A stretch of DNA of 64,000 nucleotides, taken from Przewalskia tangutica. Taxonomy: Eukaryota > Streptophyta > Magnoliopsida > Solanales > Solanaceae. Shown piece after piece: positions 32,649 through 44,714 of this stretch (position 1 is its first letter; every line of letters starts with the position of its first letter). The notes under the pieces were generated by a model. It had not been told where the DNA came from. It searched no databases and worked only from the letters and a program-made list of their open reading frames with translations. A program made the translations under genes and the position numbers. The stretch lies in the NCBI GenBank assembly GCA_029844215.1, contig CM056733.1:53085142-53149141 (forward strand), read 5' to 3'.

Positions 32649-33730
32649 ATTACCACAACTCCCGAAATGGGATCTACCACATCGGCCACACCGAGAGGGG
32701 GGTGGTATCGATCGGGTAGCATCCTCGCTCGAAGCCCAAGCCTCGGGCCCCGACCGCTTCCCGAATACGGACGCCCGAAGGCGGTGAAGGAGCGCTCAAC
32801 GGCCGAGGTGCAAATCGATCTGCTGAGGTCGCCTCGAAAGCTACCAAAGGACCTCGCTGCTACGCCCCTTCGCGATATCTATCAATCTGTCGGCCCCTAC
32901 GTTCCTCACACCCAAGCGCATAAGCCTGCATGTGGGCAATGTCCATGCCCGACTGAAGAGCTACTCCCGAGAAACCCTCTCCTAAGTAATCATCGAGCCC
33001 TGTGACATAGCGGTGCACCCTGTCCTCCATGTCTGCCACTAAAGCGGGGACGTACCGGGCCAACGAGTCAAACTCTACGTTGTACTCCCGGACCGTCCGC
33101 CCGTTCTATCTCAACATCAGGAATCTATCGGCCCGAGCTCTCCTCATCTGCGGAGGAAAGAAATGGCTAAGAAACGCCTCTGAGAACTCGTCCCAAACAG
33201 CTGGAAGCGCATGCTCCCCCCGGGACAGTTCCCATGAATCGAACCGATCATTGCAGATCACGCAGCCGATGTGAACCCAATCCTACCGACTCTGTCTGCG
33301 AGGCCTTGATCACTCTCATGATCCGCTGTAACTGTCGGATAAACTCCTGAGGATCTTCCTCAGGCCTCGACCCATAGAACTCGGTGGCCGCAACTCAAAA
33401 GTCCCGGTCTCGCTATCGATGCGGGGTGAACTACGGGTACAACTCGAACTGCCTCTCTCGCATCCTCCCGCCGCCACGATCGACTAATAATCGGGCCATC
33501 TCTTGTAACCCATATCCTGCTCCAGCCGTAATGGCGAGGCTCGTGTACCGTGGTCTCAGTAGCCACTGTTGCTGCTCTGAACTCTGCTGGGTTGGTGACG
33601 TCGGAGAACTCGCCGTCCGAAGCATCACCTCAGGTAAAGATTGGGTATGTGCCCTCGTAACCCTCTCAAGGTCCTACTAGCCTTTCTCACCGCTTGCCTT
33701 CTGGGCCGCGGTTGCCTTGCGTAGAGGCAT
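32649..33730 (-). pseudogene. Element D gag, N-terminal and central part
   Basis: The ATG at 33730 (MPLRKATAAQKASGEKG) starts D's gag about 190 bp from the PBS. A stop after 17 codons and later shifts break it. The core is visible at 33063-32860 (MARYVPALVADMEDRVHRYV, then DDYLGEGFS and SGMDIAHMQAYAL). The last bases before A encode CGRCGRSHFGSCGNT, the pseudo-knuckle. Its continuation with the true CCHC knuckle is at 5512 and leftwards, on the other side of A. Confidence 0.87.
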
Positions 33731-33919
33731 AACTGATACATAAAAATATGTTAGAGGGAGTTCAACCTATAACACAACTCTATTGCACGATCTTAGAGTG
33801 AAAATAATGGAACCAATCCTAAATATTTGGTAGCCTCCTGATTATAGGTGTGGTGCACAACACGCCGATAATCAAAAATCTACTAGATACGATATGTAGA
33901 CACTTTCCGAGGATTAACT

Positions 33920-33931
33920 GCTCTGATACCA
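33920..33931 (-). promoter_or_regulatory. Element D primer-binding site (initiator-Met tRNA)
   Basis: gctctgatacca, exact reverse complement of tggtatcagagc, four bases from the LTR start at 33936. Confidence 0.92.
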
Positions 33932-33935
33932 CTTT

Positions 33936-34218
33936 TGTCACGACCCGACCTCGGGCCGGTGACTGGTGCCTTACCCCGGGCACCCTAGTGATACAACATC
34001 AGAGAAAAACCAGCGGAAATAAACTCATAAACATGAAACAATATAAAATAAGAAACAGGCTAACCAAAACGGTCACCTTTCTGTGTATATATGGCAACAA
34101 CTGAACAGTTACATCCTTTACAAAACCCAATTTACGACAGGACTACAGACCTCTAAGAGTTTGTAACCACTATGACGGGATAGGGCCCCGCCATACCCCT
34201 GAATGTACATGAATATAC
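33936..34218 (-). mobile_element. Element D, 5' LTR, first part
   Basis: Starts tgtcacgacccgacc and is interrupted by solo LTR E after tatac (34214-34218). It ends in the ggcggggcc stem of the hairpin module (about 34171-34195). Confidence 0.9.
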
Positions 34219-35814
34219 TGTTATACCCCGTATTTCCAGAGTATGTACGTGAGGGCATACGTACAAAAGTTTAGCCTTAAAGGTTAGGCCTTGGACGAAA
34301 ATACTTGGGCACAACTCACTAAAAGAATCGTTTTCCGACGAAACGTTTTACAAGACTCGCGTAGGGTAAATTCCGGCTATGTCATTTCTAATTTTTGCGG
34401 ATTTTTCCGAGAGACGTAACACTTTGGACCAACGAGAGGGCGACACTTGTCACCCTCTCATTGATGGATGTGGGACGGCAATAGGGCCGATTGGATGGCC
34501 TTCTTTGTCAAGTAGTTGGTAGGATATTTTGTGTGCAAGTTGGCTAAGGTACACTTGCCCAAATCTTGACCTTACACTTGCCTTGCACTTGGCATCATCT
34601 TGGCCCTTGGTTGGCCACTTCTTGACCTATAAATACCCCCCTTAAGATGAAGAGTTCTTCATCCACAAATCTTTCTCCAAGTCTTGAAAATCCTCTCCTC
34701 TCCCTTGAGCATTTTCGTCCAACACACCCCCCCCCCCTTTTAGTGAAGCTTGGCCGAGGCAACCCCCCCTAGCCTAGCCGAAACCTACCCCCCTCCCTTG
34801 GTAGAAAAGTTGCCTTCTAGTATTGTTATAATGCCCAAAATACCCTAGCCCAAATCCCTTAGTACTTAGTAGAAGTTGTGAAGAACTTCTAAGGGTTCTT
34901 GGAGCTATCGGAGCGTACAACTTAGGAGCTAAACCTTGCTCAGGATCGACGTATTATCTAGGATATTATTGGGCTTACCGAGGTAAATAATCTTATCCTT
35001 CTTTTTGTAATTAGAGAATACATCGTAGAAGTATAGAAATAAGTATTAAATACTTAGAAGGATATTACAGATTAGAATTGAACTGTTATCACAGTAGAAG
35101 GGTATAAAAGAAGAATAATTGAACTATACTTACTTAGGACTGTTTTCACAGTAGACTTGAGTAGCTCACCGGGTAGGGAAGTGCTGCCCGATTTTCCGTA
35201 GAATAAAGGACCCTCAGCTAGAATCACATGAGTAGTCTAGACGTTGATAGGCGTGTCGACTATTATAGGTTGATTCTGCGCGACATATTCAACTTGGCGG
35301 TGGTTTTCACGAGAAGGTATGTGATTCTTCCTAAAGCATGATATTTTAAAATATATATATAGTACGGTAGACGCGTACGTGTTAATCGAATAATAACTAC
35401 GGCAATGTCTTTTGACTTAAGCCTGAATAATAATTACGGCAATGTCTTTTGACTTAAGCCTGAATAATGAGAGTCTTGATGCATTTCAAAAGAATACTGA
35501 ATCATTTTAACAGAAGAGAACTAATTGGTTTTTAAACAAAAAGCTTAAGAGTTATACTAGCTTTATGGAAAGTTAGGTATAACAACTTAAGAATGATAAA
35601 AGGAACAGTTTACTTATGTGTTTATAACAGACTTATATTGATTTATGAAAGAATAATAAAATGGTTTGATAAGTAGACATGATATGATGCTATGTGTGGT
35701 AGTGACTTGTAACGTTTGTATAAGAGGGTATTCTTGTTGTGCTTATGTTGTTTAACGATAAGCGGTTATGTTAGTATTATATCACTCACCTCTTGACATG
35801 TTACCGGGGGTTAA

Positions 35815-36050
35815 GCTGCCCTCCGATGCAGGGTAGACTCAGGCGGTCTGGGACCATGATTCGAGAATACCTCATGCGGGTCCAGGGGACCTATGCGGAG
35901 CTACGAGAGTTCCAGGTTAGTGTGCGGGGTTATACCTCATGCGGTGACTACGAGTCCAGGACGATGCCGAGGAGTAGCTACCCTCGATGCGGGGTTATAC
36001 CCTATGCGGGCCTATGTGAGTGGCCTATGCGGACTACGGGAGTCCAGGAT
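35815..36050. repeat. Irregular repeats with tatgcggg and gagtccagg
   Basis: Short imperfect repeats rich in (c/t)atgcgg separated by gtccagg. Related repeats occur in D's 5' LTR (37020-37280, reverse), in I (48310-48450, 58780-58885) and in H (41520-41700). Confidence 0.65.
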
Positions 36051-36254
36051 TAGGCTTGCATAGTGATACTACGGGCGATTGGCCCTGCTTCGATCATTCG
36101 CATCCTAGAAAAGACCTGTTACAGTTTACCTATTGTTGCTCTTGTTTATGATGTGGCACTATGTGCGGTTACATTGGTTGTTTCGTGCATATTTATAAAA
36201 TTGGTTTTAAAATGATATGATTTCATTTAAGTACTTTACAGTTTCACATACTTA

Positions 36255-36470
36255 GTACCTGTTGTACTGACCTCCTTCGGGGGGCTGCATTCATGCCGCA
36301 GGTAAGGGCAAGCAGGTGCTAGATCCACATCCTTAGGATCTTTGCTTTGGTGTCGGGAGCTCCATCTTCTCCGGAGGCTCTACTTTTTGGGTATGATCTC
36401 CCTGTATTGTAGATAGTTTTTATACATTCAGGGTATGGCGGGGCCCTGTCCCGCCATAGTTGTTTACTTC
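36255..36470 (+). other. Shared LTR hairpin module, E copy
   Basis: cctccttcgggggg (36271-36284), ctgcattcatgccgcag, gatcc...ggatc (36320-36340), ctccggag (36369-36376), and tatggcggg/cccgccata (36434-36458) follow in the same order as in A, D and I. Confidence 0.65.
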
Positions 36471-38434
36471 CTTATAGGTCTGTAGCTCTATTGTACAGTT
36501 GGGATGTAACTGCAAAACTTGGGTTGTATGTATATATGCCGAAAGGCGACTTTTCTCATATAAACTGTGTCTCAATTTTCATTGATTCATATCTTGTTTT
36601 ATATTTCCGCTGATTTTCTCTGATGTATGATTGCTTGGGTGCCCGGGTAAGGCACCAGTCACGGGCCCCGGAACGGGTCGTGACATATATAATGACAGGG
36701 AATCATACCAAAAGATAAGCCTCCGGAGACACTGGGCTTCCTAAAAGCAGAACGGTGATCCTATGAGCGAGGATCAACAACCGATGTACCTCTACCTGCG
36801 GCATGAACGCAGCCCCCCGAAGAGGGTCAGTACAACAGGTACCAAGTATGTGAAATCGAAATGCGAAATGAAATCATAACATTTTAAAACCAATTCACAA
36901 ACATGTACGAAACAAACCAATTAACAGTACATAGTGCCACAGAATATACGAGAGCAAATAGGTGTAACCCAACCGGTCTTTTCTAGACCGCCAATGATCA
37001 AAGTAGGGCCATTCGCCCCTAGTATCATTGTGCGAGTCTAATCCTGGACTCCCATAGTCCGCATAGGTCTCGTGGACCCGCATGAGGTACTCATCGCATT
37101 GGGGGTAGCTAACCCGCGGCATTTCCTGGATTCCCGCAATCCGCATAGGCCACTTGGACCCGCATGATGTATTCCTCGCATCGGCGTAACACACCCGGAG
37201 TGATTCCTGGACTACCGTAGCCTGCATAGGTCACGTGGACCCGCATGAGGTACTCCTCGCATCGGGGGTAGCTAACCCGCGGCAACATAACAAGTCAGGG
37301 GGATATGTGATATAACACAAGCACAACCGGCTTATCGTAAACAATATAAGCACAACGAGAGAAACCCCTTACCACACCAAATCTCAAGACACTAACACCC
37401 GTAGTATCATAACATGTTTACTTATCAAACCAACTTACCACACATTCAGAAATCGTTACAAGGCTTCTATAAACAAGTAAGTAAACCATTCTTTTTATCT
37501 TCCTTAAGTCGCTATAACTAACTTCCCATAAAGCTAGTATAACACTTATTTTCTTTTATAAATCAAAACAATCACATTTGTTTGGAAAAACCAAGAGAAC
37601 TTGTTCCTTTTAAAACCAAGTGTTAATTTCCTTATGAGTAATGATTCATAACTCCTTTTTGAAATACTTCAAGATACTTAACATTTAGAACTCAAGTCAA
37701 GGACATCAAAGTGAAACCAAATTCATTTGACACACCTACGTCTACCGTACTATATATTTTACAACCATCATGCTCAAGAGGATAGGAAGAATCACATACC
37801 TCCTCGGCTAAATCCACTTGCCAAGTCGAATATGCCGCGCGTAGAGTATCAACCTATAATAATCAAATACGTCTATCAGCATCTAGACTTCTTCGTAGCA
37901 TATACTAAGTATAAAGTTCCTTATTCTACGGAAAGTTGAACAACACTTCCATTGTTTCTACACACTTTTCCACCTTTTCAAGGTCCGATATCAATAGCCA
38001 ACATGTCATAATCAAGGCCTAACAATTCAATAATACAAGGGGATTACACGCCTAACCGGACGTGTAAAATTCTGCCCCACAATACATATTAAATAATCCA
38101 ATAAGTTTAAGGTAGTATCTCGGTTATAACATGCTCACATATCATCCTTATCCAATCTTTTCAAATCCAAATCGTTATTCCTACATGTTATATACCTAAA
38201 AGCAATATCGACAACTACAAGTCCTTTCTTCCTCAACATGCAACACAATTTACTTAAAAAGGAGAATGGATTGTTACCTTGGAGTTCACCCAAAACAGTC
38301 CAACAAATCGCTCACTTGCCCTCTTTCCACAATTTCCTCTTCGTTAACATCACCCCTACGAACCTCCTACAAGCTTGCCAACATATTTCCTTCTTGCCGC
38401 CTTTCCGAGATTTTTCTAGGCCTTGGTTTTTCCT

Positions 38435-38510
38435 TGAATTTTTAGAGAGAAGGGAGAGGAATTTTTAGAGAGAAGGGAGAGGAATTTTTAGAGAGAAGGG
38501 AGTTCTTGAA
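38435..38510. repeat. 23-bp tandem repeat, D 5' LTR copy
   Basis: Three copies of gaatttttagagagaaggg plus a short tail, partner of 1264-1325. Confidence 0.82.
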
Positions 38511-38649
38511 GAATGACCAAGTCTTCAAGACTTGGTCACTAAATAAGACTTCCTCTTGGTCAAAAAGATGGGAGGGACACTTGTCACCCTCCCATAGGCC
38601 TTAAGAAAAAAAATATCTTCTGATTTTCCCCCAATTTTCGCAAAAATCC

Positions 38650-38815
38650 CGCCTCGGCGCCGGGGCCCTGCAGCCGGCGCCGCGGCGCTGAAACCTCTGA
38701 AAACTTCAGTACATACGGTGCCGCGGCCCTGCATTCCGGCGCTGCAACTTCAGAAAACTTCAGTATATCCGGCGCCGCGGCCCTGCATCCGGCGCCGCGG
38801 CGCTGTGGCATCAGG
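38650..38815. repeat. GC-rich palindromic repeats, D 5' LTR copy
   Basis: Four to five copies of ggcgccgcggcgctg or ggcgccgcggccctg with spacers like aaacttcagtacat; expanded compared with 1475-1557. Confidence 0.78.
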
Positions 38816-39099
38816 CTGAAAACACTCTCCTTCTTGTCTGTGCACTGAACTTGTAACTTCCATAACTTTCTACTCCGATGTCCTATCGATGAGCGGTTTG
38901 TTGCGTTTGGAACTAGACTCAAAGAACTACATACTAGGATTTTGAAACACCTAGAAACTCCTAATGTAACTGGACATAAACCGCCCCAAGGTTGACTAAA
39001 ACCCGTCCAAATCATTCTGTCAACCTATCTTTCTAAAATTTAAATCTTAATTCCTTTCGTACGTTCTCATAAGAATGACCTGAATTACGGGGTGTAACA

Positions 39100-39635
39100 G
39101 ATATGGTATTTCATTTTTCATACTTATCCCTGTCATTCTTTTGTACAGTTATAATCTTGTTTACTGTACTTCATGTTTACATACTTGGTACATGTTGTAC
39201 TGACCCCCTTTGGGGAGCTGCGTTCATGCCCGCAGGTATTAGGTACTCAGTTGGGTGATCCGCGAGCTTAGGATCCTTGTTCAGCATTTTTGGGATAGCT
39301 CCAATGTTCCGGAGCTTGTCATTTTGGCACAGGTCTTCCATTACGGCTAGGTATATTCAGGGGTACGGCGGGGCCTTGTCCCGTCATAGTTACTGTCCAA
39401 ACTCTTAGAGGTCTGTATTCATATGTGGGCTGGACTTGCGTGAGTTATATTTATATTGTTGTACAGTTGTAGTCTCATTCGGGTGTTATATATTATGGCA
39501 GCCTTGCCGGCTTTGCCTTTGCAAAAAAAAATTGATGATGAGTGTTATTTAGCTTCCACGAGTTACCTGTGTTTTATGGGTAGAAGAGTGCCCAAGTAGG
39601 GCACCAGTCGCGGGCTCGGGGTTCGGGTCGTGACA
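39100..39635 (+). mobile_element. Element G: right end of a plus-oriented LTR that hosts D
   Basis: Begins mid-LTR at D's border and ends gggtcgtgaca at 39635. It resembles F over 470-1002 (gtcattcttttgtacagtta and the hairpin module at about 39190-39400). No PBS follows, so it is a 3' or solo LTR. Its left part must lie beyond the window. gatat at 39100-39104 is the likely target duplication of D. Confidence 0.85.
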
Positions 39636-40815
39636 CTTCTCAACATGTGTAAGACTAAGTTAAAGTAGATGAGATTACTTGAATATAGAAGAATGAGGTT
39701 ATAGTTACTTCCTAAGGGTCCTAGTGTATATAAATGTTAAGTCTAGTTAAGGTGAATGAGATGTTGGATAAAGGTAGATGACCTACTAGTTTCACCTACT
39801 TTATAAGATGTCCTACGTTCTTGAGCTACTACTTACCCATCCTACTCTCTCAAGCTACTTGGTCACATGTTCTACTTTCTTATACATCCTACTTTCTTGC
39901 ACGTCCTATTTGCTTATATATCCTACTTATTAAACGAGCATGGCACACATGATTAGAGGGAATCGGTAACCTACTTGCTTAAGTAGGGTAATAAGTCGGT
40001 GCATCACCTACATAATAAGGGAGGGGACCATTTTTTTTGTTAAATAAACAAGAATGTAAATCACCTACTTAAAAGGGAAAGACCCAAATTAAAAGAGCAA
40101 GATATAGGGTTAGATAAGAGGACTTATAAGGCCATGATCTGATCCATTTTTTTCGTTTTCACATCTTCTCTCCACTATCTCATCTAGCAACTAGCAGCCC
40201 CAATGTTTACTCTCCATTTCCTCTCTCTCCCAATATAATCGAACACCATCTTCCCGAATCTTTTCTGCTTTTTCCTCTTTCACGCATAACATAAAAGTAA
40301 ACACTTCCAAAGAGTTCACAAATGATCATAGATCTAATACAAATGTACACAATATAGATTTCACTTTGGAGAATCCGTGATGCTAGCTTATCTTGAGTCT
40401 TCTTCTTAGTTACTAATTCTTTGGTTTTCTTCAATAGGAAGTAAAGTGAAGCTAACGTGTGAATCTTGACATCTAAGGTAAGAGTTATATCCTTCATTTA
40501 TATAGATTAACTTGAGCTCTAGATATGTTTAGTGGTTACTAGTTGTGTTGTATAACATGTGGGGATTGGTTTTATGATTTATTAGTTGTGTTGTATAACA
40601 TGTGCGGACTGATTTTATGATATCACGGGTATGTTCTTATCATATTAAGATGCTATAGATGTTAGTATGTTATATATGAGTTAGTTTGATGTGGTATAAA
40701 TAGTTAGTAGCTGCTAGTTGGTAAGATTGAAGGTTGATTTAAGTAATTAAGTTAATAGTTGTATTGTATAGCATACTAGAACATTTTTAGTTTTATGGAG
40801 ATGTTGGATGTGTAG
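39636..40815. other. Non-LTR island of about 1.2 kb, no recognised gene
   Basis: AT-rich DNA between the end of G and the start of H, with no match to the LTR families here. It has imperfect repeats of a catcctactttctt kind (39850-39930) and a 43-bp direct duplication starting agttgtgttgtataacatgt (about 40542 and 40586). A tataag at 40127 followed by pyrimidine-rich DNA (40150-40190) could be a promoter with a leader, but no coding frame follows. The 96-residue minus-strand frame at 40207-40497 has no family features. This may be original host DNA or an older unrecognised repeat. Confidence 0.55.
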
Positions 40816-43800
40816 TGTGACGCCCCGAACCTCGGGCCAGCGACTGGTTCCCTACCTGGGCACCCTTGTACCCATACATGACATGTAACAAACGGAAGCT
40901 AAAGAAAATCATCATTTTTTTAAAACAAGCAAAGGCAAAGACGCCTTTATATATAACAACCAAAACGGAACTACAACTGTACAGTAATATATACATCCCT
41001 AGCCAGTCCAGCCCACATATGAATACAGACCTCTAAGAGTTTGGACAACAACCTCTGACGGGACAAGGCCCCGCCGTACCCATGAATGTACATAAGACTC
41101 CGTACCAAAATGACATGCTCCGGAATAGTGGAGCTATCTCAATAAAAGCTGAGTGGAGATCCTAAGCTCATGATCACCCAATCGAGTAACTATCCTCATG
41201 ACATTTAACGCAGCCCCACGGGGGTCAATACAATAAGGTACCAATCATGTAAACATAAAGTACAGTAATTAAGATCATAACTGTACAAAAGAATGACAGG
41301 GACAAGTATAATAATCAAAATACCAGATCCGACCGTGCCATATCAATAGAGTCAATTGTACCTTATATCACTGTACCACCGTATTACTGCATCACTGTAT
41401 CTTTAAAATATACCTTTTTAAAAGTGAGACCAACCGTGTTCTTTCAAATGATGAAATCAATACCATTTCAAGATATGAAAGCCATGTAAAAATCAGGGTC
41501 ATCCGCCCTCAGAATCATTATGTATATCTTTTTCATGGGAATCGAACCTGCATAGGTAATTATACCCGCATGAGTATCTCTACTCGCATCACGGATCTTG
41601 TCCGTGGATATTCTTTATGAGAATCGAACCCGCATAGGAATCGAACCTGCATAGGTATTTATACCCACATGAGTATCTCTACTCGCATCATGGAAGCACA
41701 TCCATGGAGCAAATATACACCAATACTGTCGTGGAATAAAACCAAGGTACCAACACATCATATACGAAATATTAAAATAAACTTTCCTTTTTAGAACACC
41801 CAAAGTACTATCAAGGGAATTTATATATCAACTTCCATTTTAGCACACCCAAAGTAATATCAAGGGAATATATCTAACATCTTTCATTTTAGAACACCCA
41901 AAGTACTATAAAGGGAATATATATATATCAACTTCCATTTTAGAACACTCAAAGTACTATCAAGGGAATATATATAACAATCTTTCGTTTTAAAAACTCA
42001 AGTACTATAAAAGGGATATATATAACAATCTCTATTTTATAAATCTCAAAGTACTATCAAGAGAATGGATATAACACTTCCATTTTATAAGACCCAAAGT
42101 AATATTAAGAGAATGGATATAACAACTTCCATTTTATAAAACCAAAAGTACTATCAAGAGGATGGATATAACACTAAGGATTAGGTTCCAATAGAACTCT
42201 ATAAAGATCAAGTAAAGTACCGTTTAAGGATTAGGATCCACTCATTTTCTAAAATCAAATCAAGTATCAATAAGGATTAAATCCACTCACTTGATAAAAT
42301 CAAATCATGCCAAAAGAAGAAGGGATAGTTCACATACCTTATCCGCTTATTCCAATTTGACAACTAGTATACGTCTCAATGTACTTCAACCTTATCGGCT
42401 ATTCCACAAGCCCAGTAAAATACTCCACAAGTAGTACCTCAACCTATAATGACAACAACACTTCTATCAACTTCATTCTCACTTAGTATAAGACATATAC
42501 CAAGTAATTGTCCTCTTATTCTACAAAAATTTGGGCAGCATTTTCCCCGTTTAAACGTACTTTTCCACCTTTTCCAAGGCCCAATTTCATCATCAAACAA
42601 GACGCAATTAAGGGCACAACTAACAGTTAACAAAAGGGGATTACACACCTACTTTACGTGTAAAATGCAGCCCCTTAATCCACCCAAACAGTCCATACAA
42701 ATCAGTCCACAATCCAACAATAACGAGGGTACAATGTGAAACCTTTTAACACCTTTCTACACCCTTAATCTCTTAGGACTTTCATTAACAATTTACCACA
42801 TTAAAACATGCATAATGATAACTGAAATTCCAGTATTAAAACGCCACAAAATAGTCCCTAAAACTGCACCACAACGTCACATAGTTTCATGCAGTTTTTC
42901 GGCCAACTACTACAACCAAAGCCCTTTTTCATAACTCTTTATAATCCAATTCGTTACAACACATAATATAAACAGTTTATACTTTTAATAAAAAGATTTC
43001 CTTTATCCAATAACATGCAATAGGTGAAGATAACAACAACCATAACCAACGAATCCAATCAACACTGTCCAATTCGGCCACTTCCTCTAAAATTGTCCAA
43101 ACACTTTTTATTCTTCATTCTTCTTAATACAAGTTCATCTATACATTATAACAACATGTAATATCCAATTACTTCAAGAGGAAGAAGAATTTTACCTTTT
43201 ATTTTGCCCAAAATCGTCCAAAACAGTCCGCACTTTATTGGCCCACAGTTTTCGTTTTGCTCCACTTCTTCAAGTTCCAATCACACACATGTATCCATTA
43301 CAAGCTTCTAACCAACCTCCCTTCTTGTTTCACTTACAAAAAGTTTAAGAACAAGCCTAGGGTTTCAATACCCTTTCTCGGCCCAAAATGGTTTTTGGAG
43401 ATTCTTGGAGAGTTAAGTTGGCTTAAGACTTGATTAGTGCTCTTAATCTTGGATAATAATCAACTCTTGTTCTTGGAATTTTTCCCTTGGATTTTGAAAT
43501 TTAGGGTTAAGGGAGAGAGAAGAGAGAGTTTGGTTGATGAAATAAAATGTGAGAAATGAAATCTGGCTAAGTCTTCAATCACCTCCTCTATATAGATATT
43601 TTCCTTAGCAAGACAAGTGGAGGGGGACACATGTCAACCTCTCATTGGTCATAATTACTCTTCACAAAAACAATATCTACATTTGGCCAAAATATCTAAA
43701 AATCCAAGGGCCCCGCGAAATTGTGACATTCTCGGCGGACCCTATATTATCAATTCCAATTCTTCGTAATCCAATACTAAGTCCATAAATCCAATTAGAA

Positions 43801-43964
43801 TAAATCCAATTAGATGTATTAAACTCTAAGTTAATAAATTTCCGTCTTCACATTTTTTCGAAATTATTCCTTAAGAAAAAGAAATTTTCTTTCATTTCAA
43901 AATTCAAATCTTAATTCCTTAAGTACGTTCTCACATCATTTCCTTGGAAATACGGGGTGTAACA
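40816..43964 (-). mobile_element. Element H, 3' LTR
   Basis: 3149 bp ending ggggtgtaaca. Hairpin module about 41045-41250, tandem repeats 41780-42180, reversed TATA motif (tatata, 43589-43594). The rest is AT-rich and without genes. The counterpart of its middle can be followed at 59543-59711 and 63724-64000. Confidence 0.92.
41780..42180. repeat. LTR tandem repeats of about 48-52 bp
   Basis: About seven to eight imperfect copies of cccaaagtactatcaaggga followed by atatata and caacttccattttaga. The same array recurs in H's right LTR at 45665-45985, where I inserted. Confidence 0.85.
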
Positions 43965-44714
43965 TCCTTCTACCCTTAGAAACATTCGTCCTCGAATGTT
44001 CATCTAAGGTCTCAACGATTATCCAATACTCTAAGATCCTCAAATATTTCATGTCCCAAGCTTACATTATCTCTCCCCGTATCCGGGCAAGATAGTTTCT
44101 CAATATCTCAAAATCCCATTGTCTTAATCACAACAACTCTATTTACTCCATATTATTCGTGCATCTCACTTAAGCATCAACTTAATCTAACCACGTGGTA
44201 TGCCATTAATTCAATTAAACATGATCCTTTAAGTGTTCATTACCCTCTCATGCAGCTCATCACCTCCTAAATATTCCAAATTAGCACATATAAAACCTTG
44301 ATGTGGATTCATTAAATAGTTTCACACCTTTCAAGTAATTTATAAAGCTTAACCATCACATGATAACCCATAATTGCTTCAGACAACACACACATGGCCC
44401 TAATAATATGTCTGCATAGATGTACATCATCATACGAACTATACAACAATTTTGCCAACCTGGATACCAAGTCCAAATATTCCTTTCTGGGCCGTTGTCG
44501 CTTTCTCATAGCTGCAATCACAATAATATGTTAGGGAGAGACTACCCTAACCACACAGCTCTATCGCACGATCTTGGAGTAAGAATAATAGAAACCAATT
44601 CTAAATGTACTATAGCCTCTTGTTTATAGGTGTGGTGCACAACACACCGATAACCAAGACTCTACTGCACATGGTGTGTAGACATTCCGAGGACTAACTG
44701 CTCTGATACCACAC
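43965..44714 (-). other. Element H internal region, 750 bp
   Basis: Holds the PPT side (43965-44005, with acattcgtcctcgaatgt), about 480 bp of non-coding DNA, a gag start context with ATG at 44509 (MRKRQRPRKEYL, like the MRKATVAQRG start in I), and the PBS. The 69-residue frame from 44521 starts before this ATG and does not continue into recognisable gag, so gag and pol were removed. Confidence 0.75.
44700..44711 (-). promoter_or_regulatory. Element H primer-binding site (initiator-Met tRNA)
   Basis: gctctgatacca, exact match to the reverse complement of tggtatcagagc, three bases from the LTR start at 44715. Confidence 0.92.

Larger units (their letters stand above)
34219..36685 (+). mobile_element. 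Element E: solo LTR of the B-like family
   Basis: 2467 bp, tgttataccccg to gggtcgtgaca, with no PBS or PPT beside it, so it is the product of LTR-LTR recombination. Flanks tatac/tatat differ at one base of five. It contains a TATA box (tataaata, 34628-34635), repeats of a cctatgcggg kind (35815-36050), and a well-preserved hairpin module (36255-36470). The frame at 35793-36053 covers those repeats and is not a gene. Confidence 0.92.
1003..39099 (-). mobile_element. Element D: Ty3/gypsy chromovirus with gag and all pol domains, heavily nested
   Basis: D runs on the minus strand. Its 5' LTR is on the right (33936-39099), followed by PBS, gag (33730 down to 32649, resuming at 5512), protease, RT, RNase H, integrase and a chromodomain-like tail (to about 1995), then the polypurine tract and the 3' LTR (1845 leftwards). 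The left end lies outside the window, beyond F. Three insertions interrupt it: F, A and E. D itself lies in LTR G, which resumes at 39100. Several frameshifts, an in-frame stop and a lost integrase aspartate show that it is dead. Assignment to the Tekay/Del lineage rests on the integrase C-terminus and is an inference. Confidence 0.9.
36686..39099 (-). mobile_element. Element D, 5' LTR, remainder after E
   Basis: Resumes after E and ends ggggtgtaaca at 39099. It contains the rest of the hairpin module (36710-36840), cgcatgaggt repeats (37020-37280), AT-rich DNA, the 23-bp repeats (38435-38510) and the GC-rich palindromes (38650-38815). From 38175 on it duplicates 1003-1845. Confidence 0.92.

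Noticed and set aside
40207..40497. 96-residue minus-strand frame in the non-transposon island
   Set aside because: Low-complexity, no recognisable motif, no supporting promoter or splice context; kept only as part of the island description.
44312..44521. 69-residue frame in H as a new small gene
   Set aside because: It starts in the gag start context and runs into non-coding internal DNA after a deletion; no gag domain follows.
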